Assembly (NCBI GenBank): GCA_034521495.1
Contig: JAXHMK010000018.1
Location: 1-64,000, forward strand
Source of the DNA: Balneolaceae bacterium
GTDB lineage: Bacteria; Bacteroidota; Rhodothermia; Balneolales; Balneolaceae
Direction of reading: 5' to 3'
Length of the DNA: 64,000 bases
Below are positions 17,667 through 24,332 of this stretch, one piece after another. A model generated the notes under the pieces. The model made no database searches, was not told where the DNA came from, and worked only from the letters and a program-made list of their open reading frames with translations. The stretch's first letter is position 1; the number at the start of each line of letters is the position of its first letter. Both the position numbers and the translations under genes were made by a program.

Positions 17667-18266
17667 ATGGATGATCACTCATTGGATATCAGTAGCACGG
17701 CTCAGGAATTTTATTCTTACTTGAATAATTATATATCGAAAAAAGTAGGCGATCCCCATATTGCTAAAGATTTGACACAGGAAGTCATGTATCGACTGGC
17801 TAAAGCAGATGATGAGGATCGAAAAATCCAGAACGTAAAGGCTTGGCTTTTCCAAACAACCCGTCATGTAGTGGCCGACTACTATCGCGATAAAAATAAA
17901 AACCCTGTTAATGACATTCGTAGCAATTTTTCGACAAATTCAACCACATTAGAGGCACCTCCACTATCTGAAGTTGATTTTCTTATACCAATGATTAAGT
18001 TACTGCCAGATAAATATAGCCGTCCATTACTGATGAGTGATATTAAAGAGCTTCCTCAAAAAGAAATTGCAGAGAAGTTAAACATTGGGCTCTCGGCTAC
18101 TAAAATGCGCATCAAGAGAGCACGAGAAAAACTACATGAACTATTTACTATTTGCTGTGATATAGAGTTCAGTTCAAATGGAGATTTTGTTAGCTGTACT
18201 GTCAAAGATCATTGCGAACCATTGCAGAAGTTTCGAGAAGAATTGTGTCAGGAAAATAGATGCTAA
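17667..18266 (+). CDS. sigZ: ECF-type RNA polymerase sigma factor, SigZ-like
   Basis: 199 residues. Region 2 (SYLNNYISKKVGDPHIAKDL; KAWLFQTTRHVVADYYRDK) binds the -10 element, and region 4 with its helix-turn-helix (SDIKELPQKEIAEKLNIGLS, ATKMRIKRAREKL) binds the -35. The C-terminal tail is cysteine-rich (FTICCDIEFSSNGDFVSC, then DHCEP), as in SigZ-like proteins. No anti-sigma gene is adjacent. It closes the ArsP/ArsO-like operon and ends 36 bp before attC site 2. It may drive this operon, with the cysteines as a metalloid or redox sensor; that is inference. Confidence 0.82.
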   Translation: MDDHSLDISSTAQEFYSYLNNYISKKVGDPHIAKDLTQEVMYRLAKADDEDRKIQNVKAWLFQTTRHVVADYYRDKNKNPVNDIRSNFSTNSTTLEAPPLSEVDFLIPMIKLLPDKYSRPLLMSDIKELPQKEIAEKLNIGLSATKMRIKRAREKLHELFTICCDIEFSSNGDFVSCTVKDHCEPLQKFREELCQENRC

Positions 18267-18302
18267 GCAAAATTCTTGTTATCGATCCTATCATGTAGTG
18301 CC

Positions 18303-18394
18303 ATATAACCATGCAAATCAAGCGGACACCTTTGCGTTTAGGTTACCTACATTCAAGCGCTTAGAAGCGCCGCTTATTTGCCAAGCCGTTATGT
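18303..18394 (+). other. attC site 2
   Basis: 92 bp. R'' ATATAAC (18303-18309) and R' GTTATGT (18388-18394). The arms atgcaaatcaagcggacacc and gcgccgcttatttgc pair with an extra unpaired base in the left arm, the strand-selection feature of integron attC sites. It closes the 3.4-kb ArsP/ArsO/SigZ-like cassette. Confidence 0.85.
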
Positions 18395-18411
18395 AACCTA
18401 TCTTCCCATTT

Positions 18412-18428
18412 GTTCCCAATAGTGGAAC
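18412..18428. promoter_or_regulatory. candidate HigBA operator
   Basis: Inverted repeat GTTCC-caatagt-GGAAC, 15 bp upstream of the higB start codon and between attC site 2 and the gene. Position and symmetry suggest autoregulation by HigA. Confidence 0.35.
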
Positions 18429-18443
18429 TTTATATATTCCTCT

Positions 18444-18737
18444 ATGCGAGTATTTGCCCGAAAAACATTGCGTGAGTTTTGGACTAATCATTCGGACAGC
18501 GAAGATGCTTTAAAGTCGTGGTTTTCTGAAGCGGAAAATTCTCAATGGGAATCACCAGCTGATATAAAGGATAAGTATCCACACGCCAGTATTCTTCCTG
18601 ACAATCGAGTGGTTTTCAATATCAAGGGCAATAATTATCGGTTAGTAGTCAAAATTAATTATGACTACGGACAGGTATTCATCCGTTTTGTAGGTACTCA
18701 TGCCGAATACGACAAAATTGATGCAACGACAATTTAA
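18444..18737 (+). CDS. higB: HigB mRNA interferase toxin
   Basis: 97 residues with the compact HigB (PF09907-type) layout: basic start MRVFARKTLREFWTNHSDSE, middle segment PHASILPDNRVVFNIKGNNY, and RLVVKINYDYGQVFIRFVGTHAEYDKI at the C-terminus, which holds the family's catalytic strand with HAEYDK. HigB cleaves mRNA on the ribosome. The gene is 14 bp upstream of higA and starts 50 bp after attC site 2. The pair plus attC site 3 makes an 810-bp cassette with its own probable promoter. Confidence 0.93.
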   Translation: MRVFARKTLREFWTNHSDSEDALKSWFSEAENSQWESPADIKDKYPHASILPDNRVVFNIKGNNYRLVVKINYDYGQVFIRFVGTHAEYDKIDATTI

Positions 18738-18751
18738 AGCGGATTTTAATT

Positions 18752-19120
18752 ATGCAGATTCAACCCATACATACTGAAGACGATTATCAAAAAGCATTGG
18801 AGCGTATCGAAGAAATTTTTGATGCTAAGCCCGGTAGTAAAGAAGGCGATGAATTGGAAATATTGGGAATTTTAGTGGATGAATATGAAAAAAAGCACTT
18901 CCCTATTGAGTCTCCCAAACCAGTTGAAGCTATAAAGTTTCGAATGGATCAGCTTGGACTTGAGCAAAAAGATTTAGCAAAAATATTGGGATCGAAATCA
19001 AGGGCTAGTGAAATCCTATCAGGCAAACGGTCCCTTTCCCTTCGTCAAATAAAATTGTTGTATAAAAAGCTGGGAATTCCTGCAGAAGTTTTAATCCAAG
19101 AACCAAAACCGGTTACATAA
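18752..19120 (+). CDS. higA: HigA antitoxin
   Basis: 122 residues. The helical N-terminus (IHTEDDYQKALERIEEIFDA) is characteristic of HigA partners of PF09907-type HigB. A helix-turn-helix DNA-binding domain follows (FRMDQLGLEQKDLAKILGSK, SRASEILSGKRSLSLRQIKL, about residues 67-108). It neutralises HigB and represses the operon. Its TAA stop codon is part of the R'' core of attC site 3 (ACATAAC), so gene and recombination site are fused edge to edge. Confidence 0.93.
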   Translation: MQIQPIHTEDDYQKALERIEEIFDAKPGSKEGDELEILGILVDEYEKKHFPIESPKPVEAIKFRMDQLGLEQKDLAKILGSKSRASEILSGKRSLSLRQIKLLYKKLGIPAEVLIQEPKPVT

Positions 19121-19204
19121 CCAGCAATTCCTGCTGACGGATTCGCGTTGGTTGCTCGACTTCATAGTTGATCGCCCCGCAGCAGAATTGCCAAACCGTT
19201 ATAA
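19115..19204 (+). other. attC site 3
   Basis: 90 bp. R'' ACATAAC (19115-19121) and R' GTTATAA (19198-19204). Left arm cagcaattcctgctg pairs with right arm cagcagaattg, with one extrahelical base. A textbook attC; it overlaps the higA stop codon. Confidence 0.92.
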
Positions 19205-19253
19205 TGCTCTCCCACATCTGCAAATTAAGCTCAAAAATTCGTATATTACAGTC

Positions 19254-19427
19254 ATGAAATCTATCTCAAAGAAGAAAAATATCGAATCTATTTCCCGTGA
19301 TGCTATGAAATCACAAATGGCTTCTTTTCGTATTGAGGGGATGAATATTCCTAAAGAAAGAGCAGATCAAATTCGACGAGAGGTTGTCCGCGAGTTTAAA
19401 AATGAGTCTACTTCTTCAAACTCCTAA
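19254..19427 (+). CDS. VbhA-like Fic antitoxin
   Basis: 57 residues from ATG 19254; the frame is open further upstream, but through the attC site. The segment SRDAMKSQMASFRIEGMNIP contains the Fic-inhibitory motif (S/T)xxxE(G/N) as SFRIEG and resembles VbhA over its core, followed by a basic helix (KERADQIRREVVREFKN). In known VbhA the Glu of this motif blocks ATP positioning in the Fic active site. It converges with the Fic gene and overlaps its 3' end by 20 bp. Usually the antitoxin precedes fic in the same operon. Confidence 0.8.
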   Translation: MKSISKKKNIESISRDAMKSQMASFRIEGMNIPKERADQIRREVVREFKNESTSSNS

Positions 19428-19992
19428 AGAGAGTAATCATTGGTTCATAATTCTTATCTGCTGCTGCCTGAACGGCTTTAATATATTCAGGCATTCTCTT
19501 CTCCGTTATCTTTTCGAAATCGAACCGTTCGAAACCACTTTTTAAAGCAATCAAATCGACAAATAGTCGTGCTGTTCTGCCATTGCCATCCCGAAACGGA
19601 TGGATAAAAAGAAGCTCAGCATGAAGTGGCGCTACGTGTTCAATCAGTTTGTTATAATCTTCAATTTTGTCTGGTAATGGATCCAAGAATTCTTTTTCAA
19701 ATTTCTCAACAGCAGAAGGGAGAAATTTAGCAGCAGGAAACATGAAGCCTCCTTTAGACAGATTTACTTGCCTTAAGTCTCCAGCAAATTCGTACAAATG
19801 TCCTAAAGCTGTTTTATGGATCATAGACAACAATTCCCAGTTAAAAGTGGCTATCTGGTCCAGTTCAGATTCGAATTTGATTTCTGCCCTTAAAAATCCA
19901 CGGTATTCTTCTTCAGCAATTTTTTCGGGGTCATTTAAACCGAGTTTGTTAGGCAGTATCTCATCTTCAGATTTGGGCGTGTGGTATTTCAT
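19408..19992 (-). CDS. fic: Fic-domain AMP-transferase toxin
   Basis: 194 residues. The catalytic Fic motif HPFRDGNGRTAR (about 131-142) is intact, with the flap segment NLSKGGFMFPAAKF upstream, so the protein should be active. Fic toxins of this size AMPylate targets such as DNA gyrase or topoisomerase IV in VbhT/FicT-like systems. No separate inhibitory motif is seen inside the protein; inhibition is expected from the small protein on the opposite strand. It is the only cassette gene on the minus strand, and its 5' end abuts attC site 4, so its promoter must lie in or next to that site. Confidence 0.92.
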   Translation of the reverse strand: MKYHTPKSEDEILPNKLGLNDPEKIAEEEYRGFLRAEIKFESELDQIATFNWELLSMIHKTALGHLYEFAGDLRQVNLSKGGFMFPAAKFLPSAVEKFEKEFLDPLPDKIEDYNKLIEHVAPLHAELLFIHPFRDGNGRTARLFVDLIALKSGFERFDFEKITEKRMPEYIKAVQAAADKNYEPMITLFRSLKK

Positions 19993-20026
19993 AGATCAAT
20001 GATAATACGAAATTGGGTGAATCGCA

Positions 20027-20160
20027 TTATAACAAGGCATTTCAAGCGGATTTTGCCACTCTTTGCTTCCATTCAGTTTATAAACTTTGTGGAGTATCCT
20101 GATTTTAATGATATTCATTTATTGAACCGGCAAAACCGCTTAAATGCCAAACCGTTAGGT
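20027..20160 (+). other. attC site 4
   Basis: 134 bp. R'' TTATAAC (20027-20033) and R' GTTAGGT (20154-20160). Arms aaggcatttcaagcggattt/tgcc and ggca/aaaccgcttaaatgcc pair over about 20 bp with one extrahelical base. It closes the VbhA/Fic cassette of about 956 bp. Confidence 0.92.
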
Positions 20161-20181
20161 AAACTCAACTAAATTAAAATT

Positions 20182-20841
20182 ATGGCTCAAGAATTTACTT
20201 CCGAAGATGCTCCTTTCTTCAAATGGATGAATAATAATCCAGATGGTTTCGTTTTAAATACGAAGAAATCTGAAAAATCATCTTACGCCTATTTTCATAA
20301 ATCTAACTGTGGCCATATTGGCGGACCTATCGAAGGAAATGGATCAAATCCCTATACCTCAAAAGACTATATAAAAGTCTGCTCTACTGATCCTAAGGAT
20401 TTATTAAATTGGATAAAATTAAATCGGGAAAATGCTATCGAGCATGCAGTAAACTGTAAAGATTGTAATCCTGATATTGACCTTGATTCTATCAATATGG
20501 CTTATCCGTCAGAACAGCACATTCCTTCACATATGGAAGGCGCAAAAAAAGAAGTAACAGTAAATAGATATGAACGTGACCGAAAAGCTCGAAAGAAATG
20601 TCTTGAGCACCATGGATATAATTGTGCAGTATGTGAAATGAATTTTGAAGAACGTTATGAAGGATTAGAAGCCAATCCTATTCATGTTCATCATTTAGAT
20701 CCCATATCACAGGCTAATGGAGAAAGAGAAGTTGACCCTAAGAAAGATTTAGTGCCTGTTTGCCCCAATTGTCACGCAGTAATTCACGCTACTTCTTCCA
20801 TTTATTCAATAGAAGAAGTAAAAGAAATGTTACAAAATTAA
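20182..20841 (+). CDS. HNH endonuclease (McrA-like)
   Basis: 219 residues. The N-terminal domain (about 1-115) has the pattern GFVLNTKKSEKSSYAYFHKS followed by CGHIGGP, seen in uncharacterised restriction-type HNH proteins. The C-terminal nuclease carries CAVCEMNF, the paired histidines IHVHHLDPIS, DLVPVCPNCHAVIH and two zinc-binding CxxC pairs, so a complete beta-beta-alpha-metal fold. Such enzymes often cut modified or foreign DNA. Defence is a reasonable inference for a mobile cassette, but no methylase or partner is present. Single gene of an 822-bp cassette. Confidence 0.88.
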   Translation: MAQEFTSEDAPFFKWMNNNPDGFVLNTKKSEKSSYAYFHKSNCGHIGGPIEGNGSNPYTSKDYIKVCSTDPKDLLNWIKLNRENAIEHAVNCKDCNPDIDLDSINMAYPSEQHIPSHMEGAKKEVTVNRYERDRKARKKCLEHHGYNCAVCEMNFEERYEGLEANPIHVHHLDPISQANGEREVDPKKDLVPVCPNCHAVIHATSSIYSIEEVKEMLQN

Positions 20842-20848
20842 AGAGTTT

Positions 20849-20982
20849 ACCTAACCCGCGCATTAACTCGGACACACCTCGCCAAGTCTCTGTGGTTCTT
20901 GGTTTTAAAACTCATCTTTCGTTAGTTGCAAAATAAATAGAATTGCGTGTACCGGTTATGCGTATGCGCAATGTCGTTAGGT
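20849..20982 (+). other. attC site 5
   Basis: 134 bp. R'' ACCTAAC (20849-20855) and R' GTTAGGT (20976-20982) are complementary. The outer arms cgcgcatta and tatgcgca pair. The inner part is variable, as usual for long attC sites. It begins 8 bp after the HNH gene. Confidence 0.85.
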
Positions 20983-21029
20983 AGCGCACTAAAATCGTAT
21001 TCTAATCGTTGCATAGTACTTATATTGTA

Positions 21030-21048
21030 ATTACATTAAAGATGTAAT
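21030..21048. promoter_or_regulatory. candidate MazEF operator
   Basis: A perfect 7-bp inverted repeat, ATTACAT-taaag-ATGTAAT, 20 bp upstream of mazE. It is placed where MazE/MazF autorepression sites are found. Inferred from position and symmetry. Confidence 0.55.
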
Positions 21049-21067
21049 CTCATTAATCCATAGTGCT

Positions 21068-21325
21068 ATGAAAACGAAACTTGTTCGTATCGGAAATTCC
21101 CAGGGAATTCGTATTCCCAAACCTATTATTGAAGAAATTGGGCTTTCAGAGGAAATCGAAATGATTCTTAAAGATAATCAAATCATCCTTCGTTCTGCTG
21201 AACAGACTCGCAAGGGCTGGGATAGTGCTTTTGAGAGAATGGCTGAAGAACAAGATGATCAGCTGATTGACAAAGAGGAAGTTGAAGCCCCAAGCAAGTG
21301 GGATGAAACTGAGTGGACATGGTAA
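21068..21325 (+). CDS. mazE: MazE-like (AbrB/SpoVT-fold) antitoxin
   Basis: 85 residues. The N-terminal swapped-hairpin DNA-binding domain is clear (MKTKLVRIGNSQGIRIPKPI, then IEEIGLSEEIEMILKDNQII). The acidic, disordered tail (EEQDDQLIDKEEVEAPSKWD, then ETEWTW) is the expected MazF-binding part. The gene overlaps mazF by 7 bp (ATGGTAA). It neutralises MazF and represses the promoter through the upstream palindrome. Confidence 0.93.
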   Translation: MKTKLVRIGNSQGIRIPKPIIEEIGLSEEIEMILKDNQIILRSAEQTRKGWDSAFERMAEEQDDQLIDKEEVEAPSKWDETEWTW

Positions 21326-21654
21326 AACGAGATCTCGTTGAACGTTTTGATGTCTACCTAATATCTCTTGATCCAACGAAAGGGTCGGAAATAAAGAAAA
21401 CCCGTCCTTGCCTAATCATTTCTCCTGATGAAATGAATCGCCATATTCGAACGGTTATTATTGCTCCAATGACATCAACAATTAAAAACTATCCATCAAG
21501 GGTTACAACGACTTTTCAAAAGAAACGTGGACAGATCGTCTTAGATCAAATTCGGACAGTAGATAAACAACGGTTAATCAAAAAGTTGGGAACGATTAGT
21601 TCTTCAGCCCAAGACAAAACATTAAATGTACTCCAAGAAATGTTCTCTCCATAG
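21319..21654 (+). CDS. mazF: MazF/PemK endoribonuclease toxin
   Basis: 111 residues from ATG 21319 (a GTG at 21313 would add two). Family motifs: FDVYLISLDPTKGSEIKKTR with PCLIISPDEMN, the catalytic Arg region, the Thr/Ser loop TVIIAPMTST, and GQIVLDQIRTVDKQRLIKKL. MazF cuts single-stranded mRNA at short sequences. All key regions are present, so it is likely active. It ends 7 bp before attC site 6; the pair is an 810-bp cassette. Confidence 0.93.
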   Translation: MVKRDLVERFDVYLISLDPTKGSEIKKTRPCLIISPDEMNRHIRTVIIAPMTSTIKNYPSRVTTTFQKKRGQIVLDQIRTVDKQRLIKKLGTISSSAQDKTLNVLQEMFSP

Positions 21655-21661
21655 TGCGCAT

Positions 21662-21792
21662 ACCTAACCCGCGCATTAAGTGGGACGTGCCTCGCCGTCG
21701 GCTGCCGGTTTCCATTTTGTCTGTTTCAATAGTACATTTTAAAACAAGTTCAGCGCTGTTTTGCACGCCCCTTATGCGCAATTTCGTTATGT
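21662..21792 (+). other. attC site 6
   Basis: 131 bp. R'' ACCTAAC (21662-21668) and R' GTTATGT (21786-21792). Arms gcgcattaagtgggacgtgc and gcacgccccttatgcgc pair well. It closes the MazEF cassette and resembles sites 1 and 5. Confidence 0.9.
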
Positions 21793-21885
21793 TTCCTTTT
21801 AATTGCTCCCCTCACCATTTTGTTTTTCTCTACAAACCAGAAAAATACATTTGCAAATGTTCGCATATATGCTAACTTATAAGTT

Positions 21886-22585
21886 ATGCGCATTATTAAA
21901 TTTTACCGAACAGAAACAGGAAATTGTCCGGTGGAAGATTTCTTGCAAAGTCTTCCCGATAAACAATCCAAAAAGATTGAGAAGTTACCCCAATATTTTC
22001 AGATTAAAATATCTAAGACAAATATAATCAGTGTTTTATAATTTTTATAAAGTGGAAATAGTAAACATGGGAGTGTAATGGGCCTTGAATAGTTGGCGGG
22101 AAAAAGGACAACGAGTGAACCGTGAGATGAATCCTTTCATACCGGTGAGAAGCGAAATTTAAGGGCTAAAAGCGTGATGGACCATTGAAAGGATTCCACG
22201 GTGAACTCGGGTCCGCCGCCAAGTATTCACAGCCTTGACCTTTTGGTTCCTTTTGGGTCAAGCCAAAAGAACATAGAGCTTGTAATACTTTTACATTAAA
22301 AAAATGGGGTAAGTCTCAAAAAAGGTTGCCTGGACACTTCGAGTTGTTCGTGATTTAGAACAGGTTCCAACCCAATATCTGAAGAAACTCAAAAGCACCG
22401 AGGATATTTGGAAAGTACGGGCAACCCTTGGCAACAATACATTTCGTCTTTTAGGTTTTTATGACGGGCCAAACCTGATTGTACTGACCAGTGGTTTTGC
22501 CAAGAAAACAAATAAGGTTCCAAAGCAGGAAATTGAAACTGCTGAAGAACGCAAACGTGATTATTACCGGAGGAAAGAACAATGA
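21886..22585 (+). pseudogene. RelE/HigB-type toxin gene split by a MITE-like insertion
   Basis: The first 33 codons (MRIIKFYRTETGNCPVEDFL, then QSLPDKQSKKIEK) are intact to 21984, where the TTACCCC element begins; translation into it stops at 22039-22041. After the element the coding sequence resumes at 22322 in one clean frame: KVAWTLRVVRDLEQVPTQYL, KKLKSTEDIWKVRATLGNNT, FRLLGFYDG, ending RDYYRRKEQ. Joining both parts gives about 119 residues, the normal size of Gp49-like/HigB toxins. The stop TGA overlaps the antitoxin ATG (ATGA). No other damage is visible, so the insertion looks recent relative to decay. Confidence 0.88.
21985..22312 (+). mobile_element. 328-bp TTACCCC-ended MITE-like element, copy 2, inside a toxin gene
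   Basis: Starts TTACCCCA and ends TGGGGTAA. The interior from 22080 closely matches 5083-5325 (gccttgaatagttggcgg, gtgaaccgtgagatgaatcc, ccgccaagtattcacagcc). It carries the hairpin ccttttggttccttttgg...ccaaaag. It encodes no transposase, so it must have been moved in trans. A target duplication is not clear; AAG occurs at both junctions (21982-21984 and 22322-22324). Confidence 0.8.
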
Positions 22586-22863
22586 AAAAAGATGATTTAG
22601 AAATATTTATCGATAAGAAAAAGGCAAAGAGCTCAGAGTTTGCAGAGAATTTCGAAGAAGGATATTTGAATTTTAAAATTGGAGCTATTCTAAGACAGGC
22701 TCGCGAAAATATGGGAGCAACCCAAGCAGATGTTGCCGAGAAGTTAAATACAACAAAATCTGTGATCTCGCGAATGGAGAATCATGCTGAAGATATCAAG
22801 CTTAGCACACTTGCCAAGTATGCGAAAGCGTTGGGAAAGAAGGTCAAACTCGAGATTCAGTAA
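22582..22863 (+). CDS. XRE-family antitoxin, now orphaned
   Basis: 93 residues. An N-terminal segment (DDLEIFIDKKKAKSSEFAEN) precedes a complete helix-turn-helix (IGAILRQARENMGATQADVA, EKLNTTKSVISRMENHAEDI, about residues 34-80). This is the usual partner of Gp49-like toxins, read in the toxin-antitoxin order with a 4-bp ATGA overlap. Its toxin is split by an insertion, so translation coupling is lost. It may be expressed from a promoter inside the element or be silent. Confidence 0.9.
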   Translation: MKKDDLEIFIDKKKAKSSEFAENFEEGYLNFKIGAILRQARENMGATQADVAEKLNTTKSVISRMENHAEDIKLSTLAKYAKALGKKVKLEIQ

Positions 22864-22870
22864 TCAGAAA

Positions 22871-22959
22871 ACATAACAAAGTGGCTCAAGCGGACGAGTT
22901 TTGTATACGGATTTCAAAAAAAATCACTGCCTCGCCGCTTAGCTACCAAACCGTTAGTA
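22871..22959 (+). other. attC site 7 (last of the cluster)
   Basis: 89 bp. R'' ACATAAC (22871-22877) and R' GTTAGTA (22953-22959). Arms gtggctcaagcggacgag and ctcgccgcttagctac pair with extrahelical bases. It starts 8 bp after the antitoxin gene. No further site is seen downstream. Confidence 0.88.
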
Positions 22960-23815
22960 TTGCAATTAAAGTTTGTCTCTTTCAAGAATTAGGTTCTTTA
23001 CTTGGGTACAAATTTTAAGGTAAAACGTATTCGATTATGAGGCAACCTAATTCTCATAAATATTCTTGTATAGTTCTTATCTCGTCATTAAAGCAGACTT
23101 CCTGTTCGGAAACAACAGAATTAACCAGCTGATTCATAACACATACTTTTATGCCGATTCATTAATTTTGTCGTGCATCGAGTCGGGCAGCCGTACGCAT
23201 ATAAAATGCTCATGATTCTTCGATTCTAAAGTCTGAAGTTCCTGATGGTAAAACTTCCACACCAAGTTGCTCATTACCTTTGAAGAATGGCAATCGAGGA
23301 AGTAGTCAGGAATACAACTACAAGTCAACTACTGCATTCGACAGCTAGATGTCCGGTCATCATATCATCATTGAGAATACGTTTCAATAAAGGTTCTTCC
23401 ACAAGATGAAGATATCTCGCTTGTCAGCTACTTTGCATAAATAGTTTAACGAATCATCGATATCTGTATCAATCAGATGTTTAACTTTTTGCGCTTATTA
23501 TTTACCGCTTAATACTCAATCAACATGGTACGGAAAGGCTATTGGAGTTGTTAATGTAGCAGTGGAATACGAGGGCGAGAGTTATCAAAACGAGTTTAAA
23601 GTGTCTTCATCAGACTATCAAGAGACCCAATCAACTGAGTATCGGTAACAACATTTATCATAATGTGAAAACCATATGCAATAGCGTTCTACAGTTGTTA
23701 TCAAAGTACCTTAAACAGATCTATAATCCAGTTCGACAATTTTATAAGGCAGATTATGACTGCTGAAGATTAAATAAAAGTGTATAGCTATCTAAAATAT
23801 ACATTTCCAACCCGA
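22960..23815. other. decayed region downstream of the attC cluster
   Basis: No intact gene of normal size. A perfect 10-bp inverted repeat GAATTAGGTT/AACCTAATTC spans about 22985-23054. On the plus strand an open stretch ending at 23648 reads STWYGKAIGVVNVAVEYEGE and SYQNEFKVSSSDYQETQSTE, a likely C-terminal gene remnant. On the minus strand around 23400-23470, DIDDSLNYLCKVADKRDIFI is another coding-like scrap. It looks like dead cassettes or the scar of a lost gene. Confidence 0.5.
23149..23274 (-). CDS. possible 41-residue ribbon-helix-helix-like fragment
   Basis: MSNLVWKFYHQELQTLESKN continues HEHFICVRLPDSMHDKINES A. The strand-helix segment FICVRLPDSMHDKINE resembles the DNA-binding half of ribbon-helix-helix antitoxins. 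It lies in decayed DNA beside the attC cluster, so it may be a truncated antitoxin rather than a functional gene. Low confidence. Confidence 0.3.
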   Translation of the reverse strand: MSNLVWKFYHQELQTLESKNHEHFICVRLPDSMHDKINESA

Positions 23816-23848
23816 CACAAGTGACGCTACACTGAACACTTGCGCCAG
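23816..23848 (+). repeat. REP hairpin, copy 3
   Basis: CACAAGTGACGCT...GAACACTTGCGCCAG, the same family as the REPs around the RAYT at 29436. It lies in the non-coding stretch between the attC cluster and the K+ channel gene. Confidence 0.8.
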
Positions 23849-23877
23849 TTTTTTGGGAATAAGATACGTCTCAATAG

Positions 23878-24195
23878 TCATCCCGCACTCCGATGCGTGA
23901 TCTCCAAATGTTGATCCTACTGCTATTGGTATCAACGGCATGGAGCCTTTGGCACGTTTGGAGATTCTGAGTCAAGCTCAGAATGACGGTGTTTATGTTA
24001 TGAAATCTAACCACAGAACTCCCCAATAGTGTCATCCCACACCCCAATGCGGGATCTCCGTCTGTTGCCCTGTTGCGGTCGGCATCAACGGCATGAGCCT
24101 TTTGGAACGTTTGGGGATTTCACTTCGTGGAAATCGCCTGTGGCTCGGAGCGCTTTGCGGGGAAAAGATGAGCAGCTCGGGGACCGGAATGACGG
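23878..24195 (+). repeat. two tandem diverged copies of a GTCATCCC-type repeat
   Basis: Copy one (23878-23990) runs gtcatcccgcactcc...gatctcc...atcaacggcatgg...agcctttgg...acgtttgg...gaatgacggt. Copy two (24029-24195) repeats gtcatcccacacccc, gatctcc, atcaacggcatg, agccttttgg, aacgtttgg and gaatgacggt, with an insertion near its end. Intergenic and non-coding. Confidence 0.65.
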
Positions 24196-24332
24196 TTTTA
24201 GCGTTGTTTGCGTATAAAATTGTTCCATTTTTTTTAGAATTGTTAAAGAGTCTTATTCGAATTCACTTTCTTTCAATATTCACCTTCATGCAGTAGTTTA
24301 ATTGATATAGCAACCTGAATTGTTAGCTTGCC

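Noticed and set aside
21803-22027. A 74-codon frame overlapping the start of the split toxin gene
   Set aside because: It begins with TTG inside the attC-proximal DNA and is out of frame with the recognised toxin sequence.
14824-22959. Integron integrase gene and attI site expected beside the attC cluster
   Set aside because: No tyrosine-recombinase motifs were found on either strand in the window; the array is therefore described as lacking an integrase here.
24029-24296. Open frames in the tandem GTCATCCC repeats before the K+ channel
   Set aside because: They are explained by the repeat units and show no protein-like pattern or start signals.
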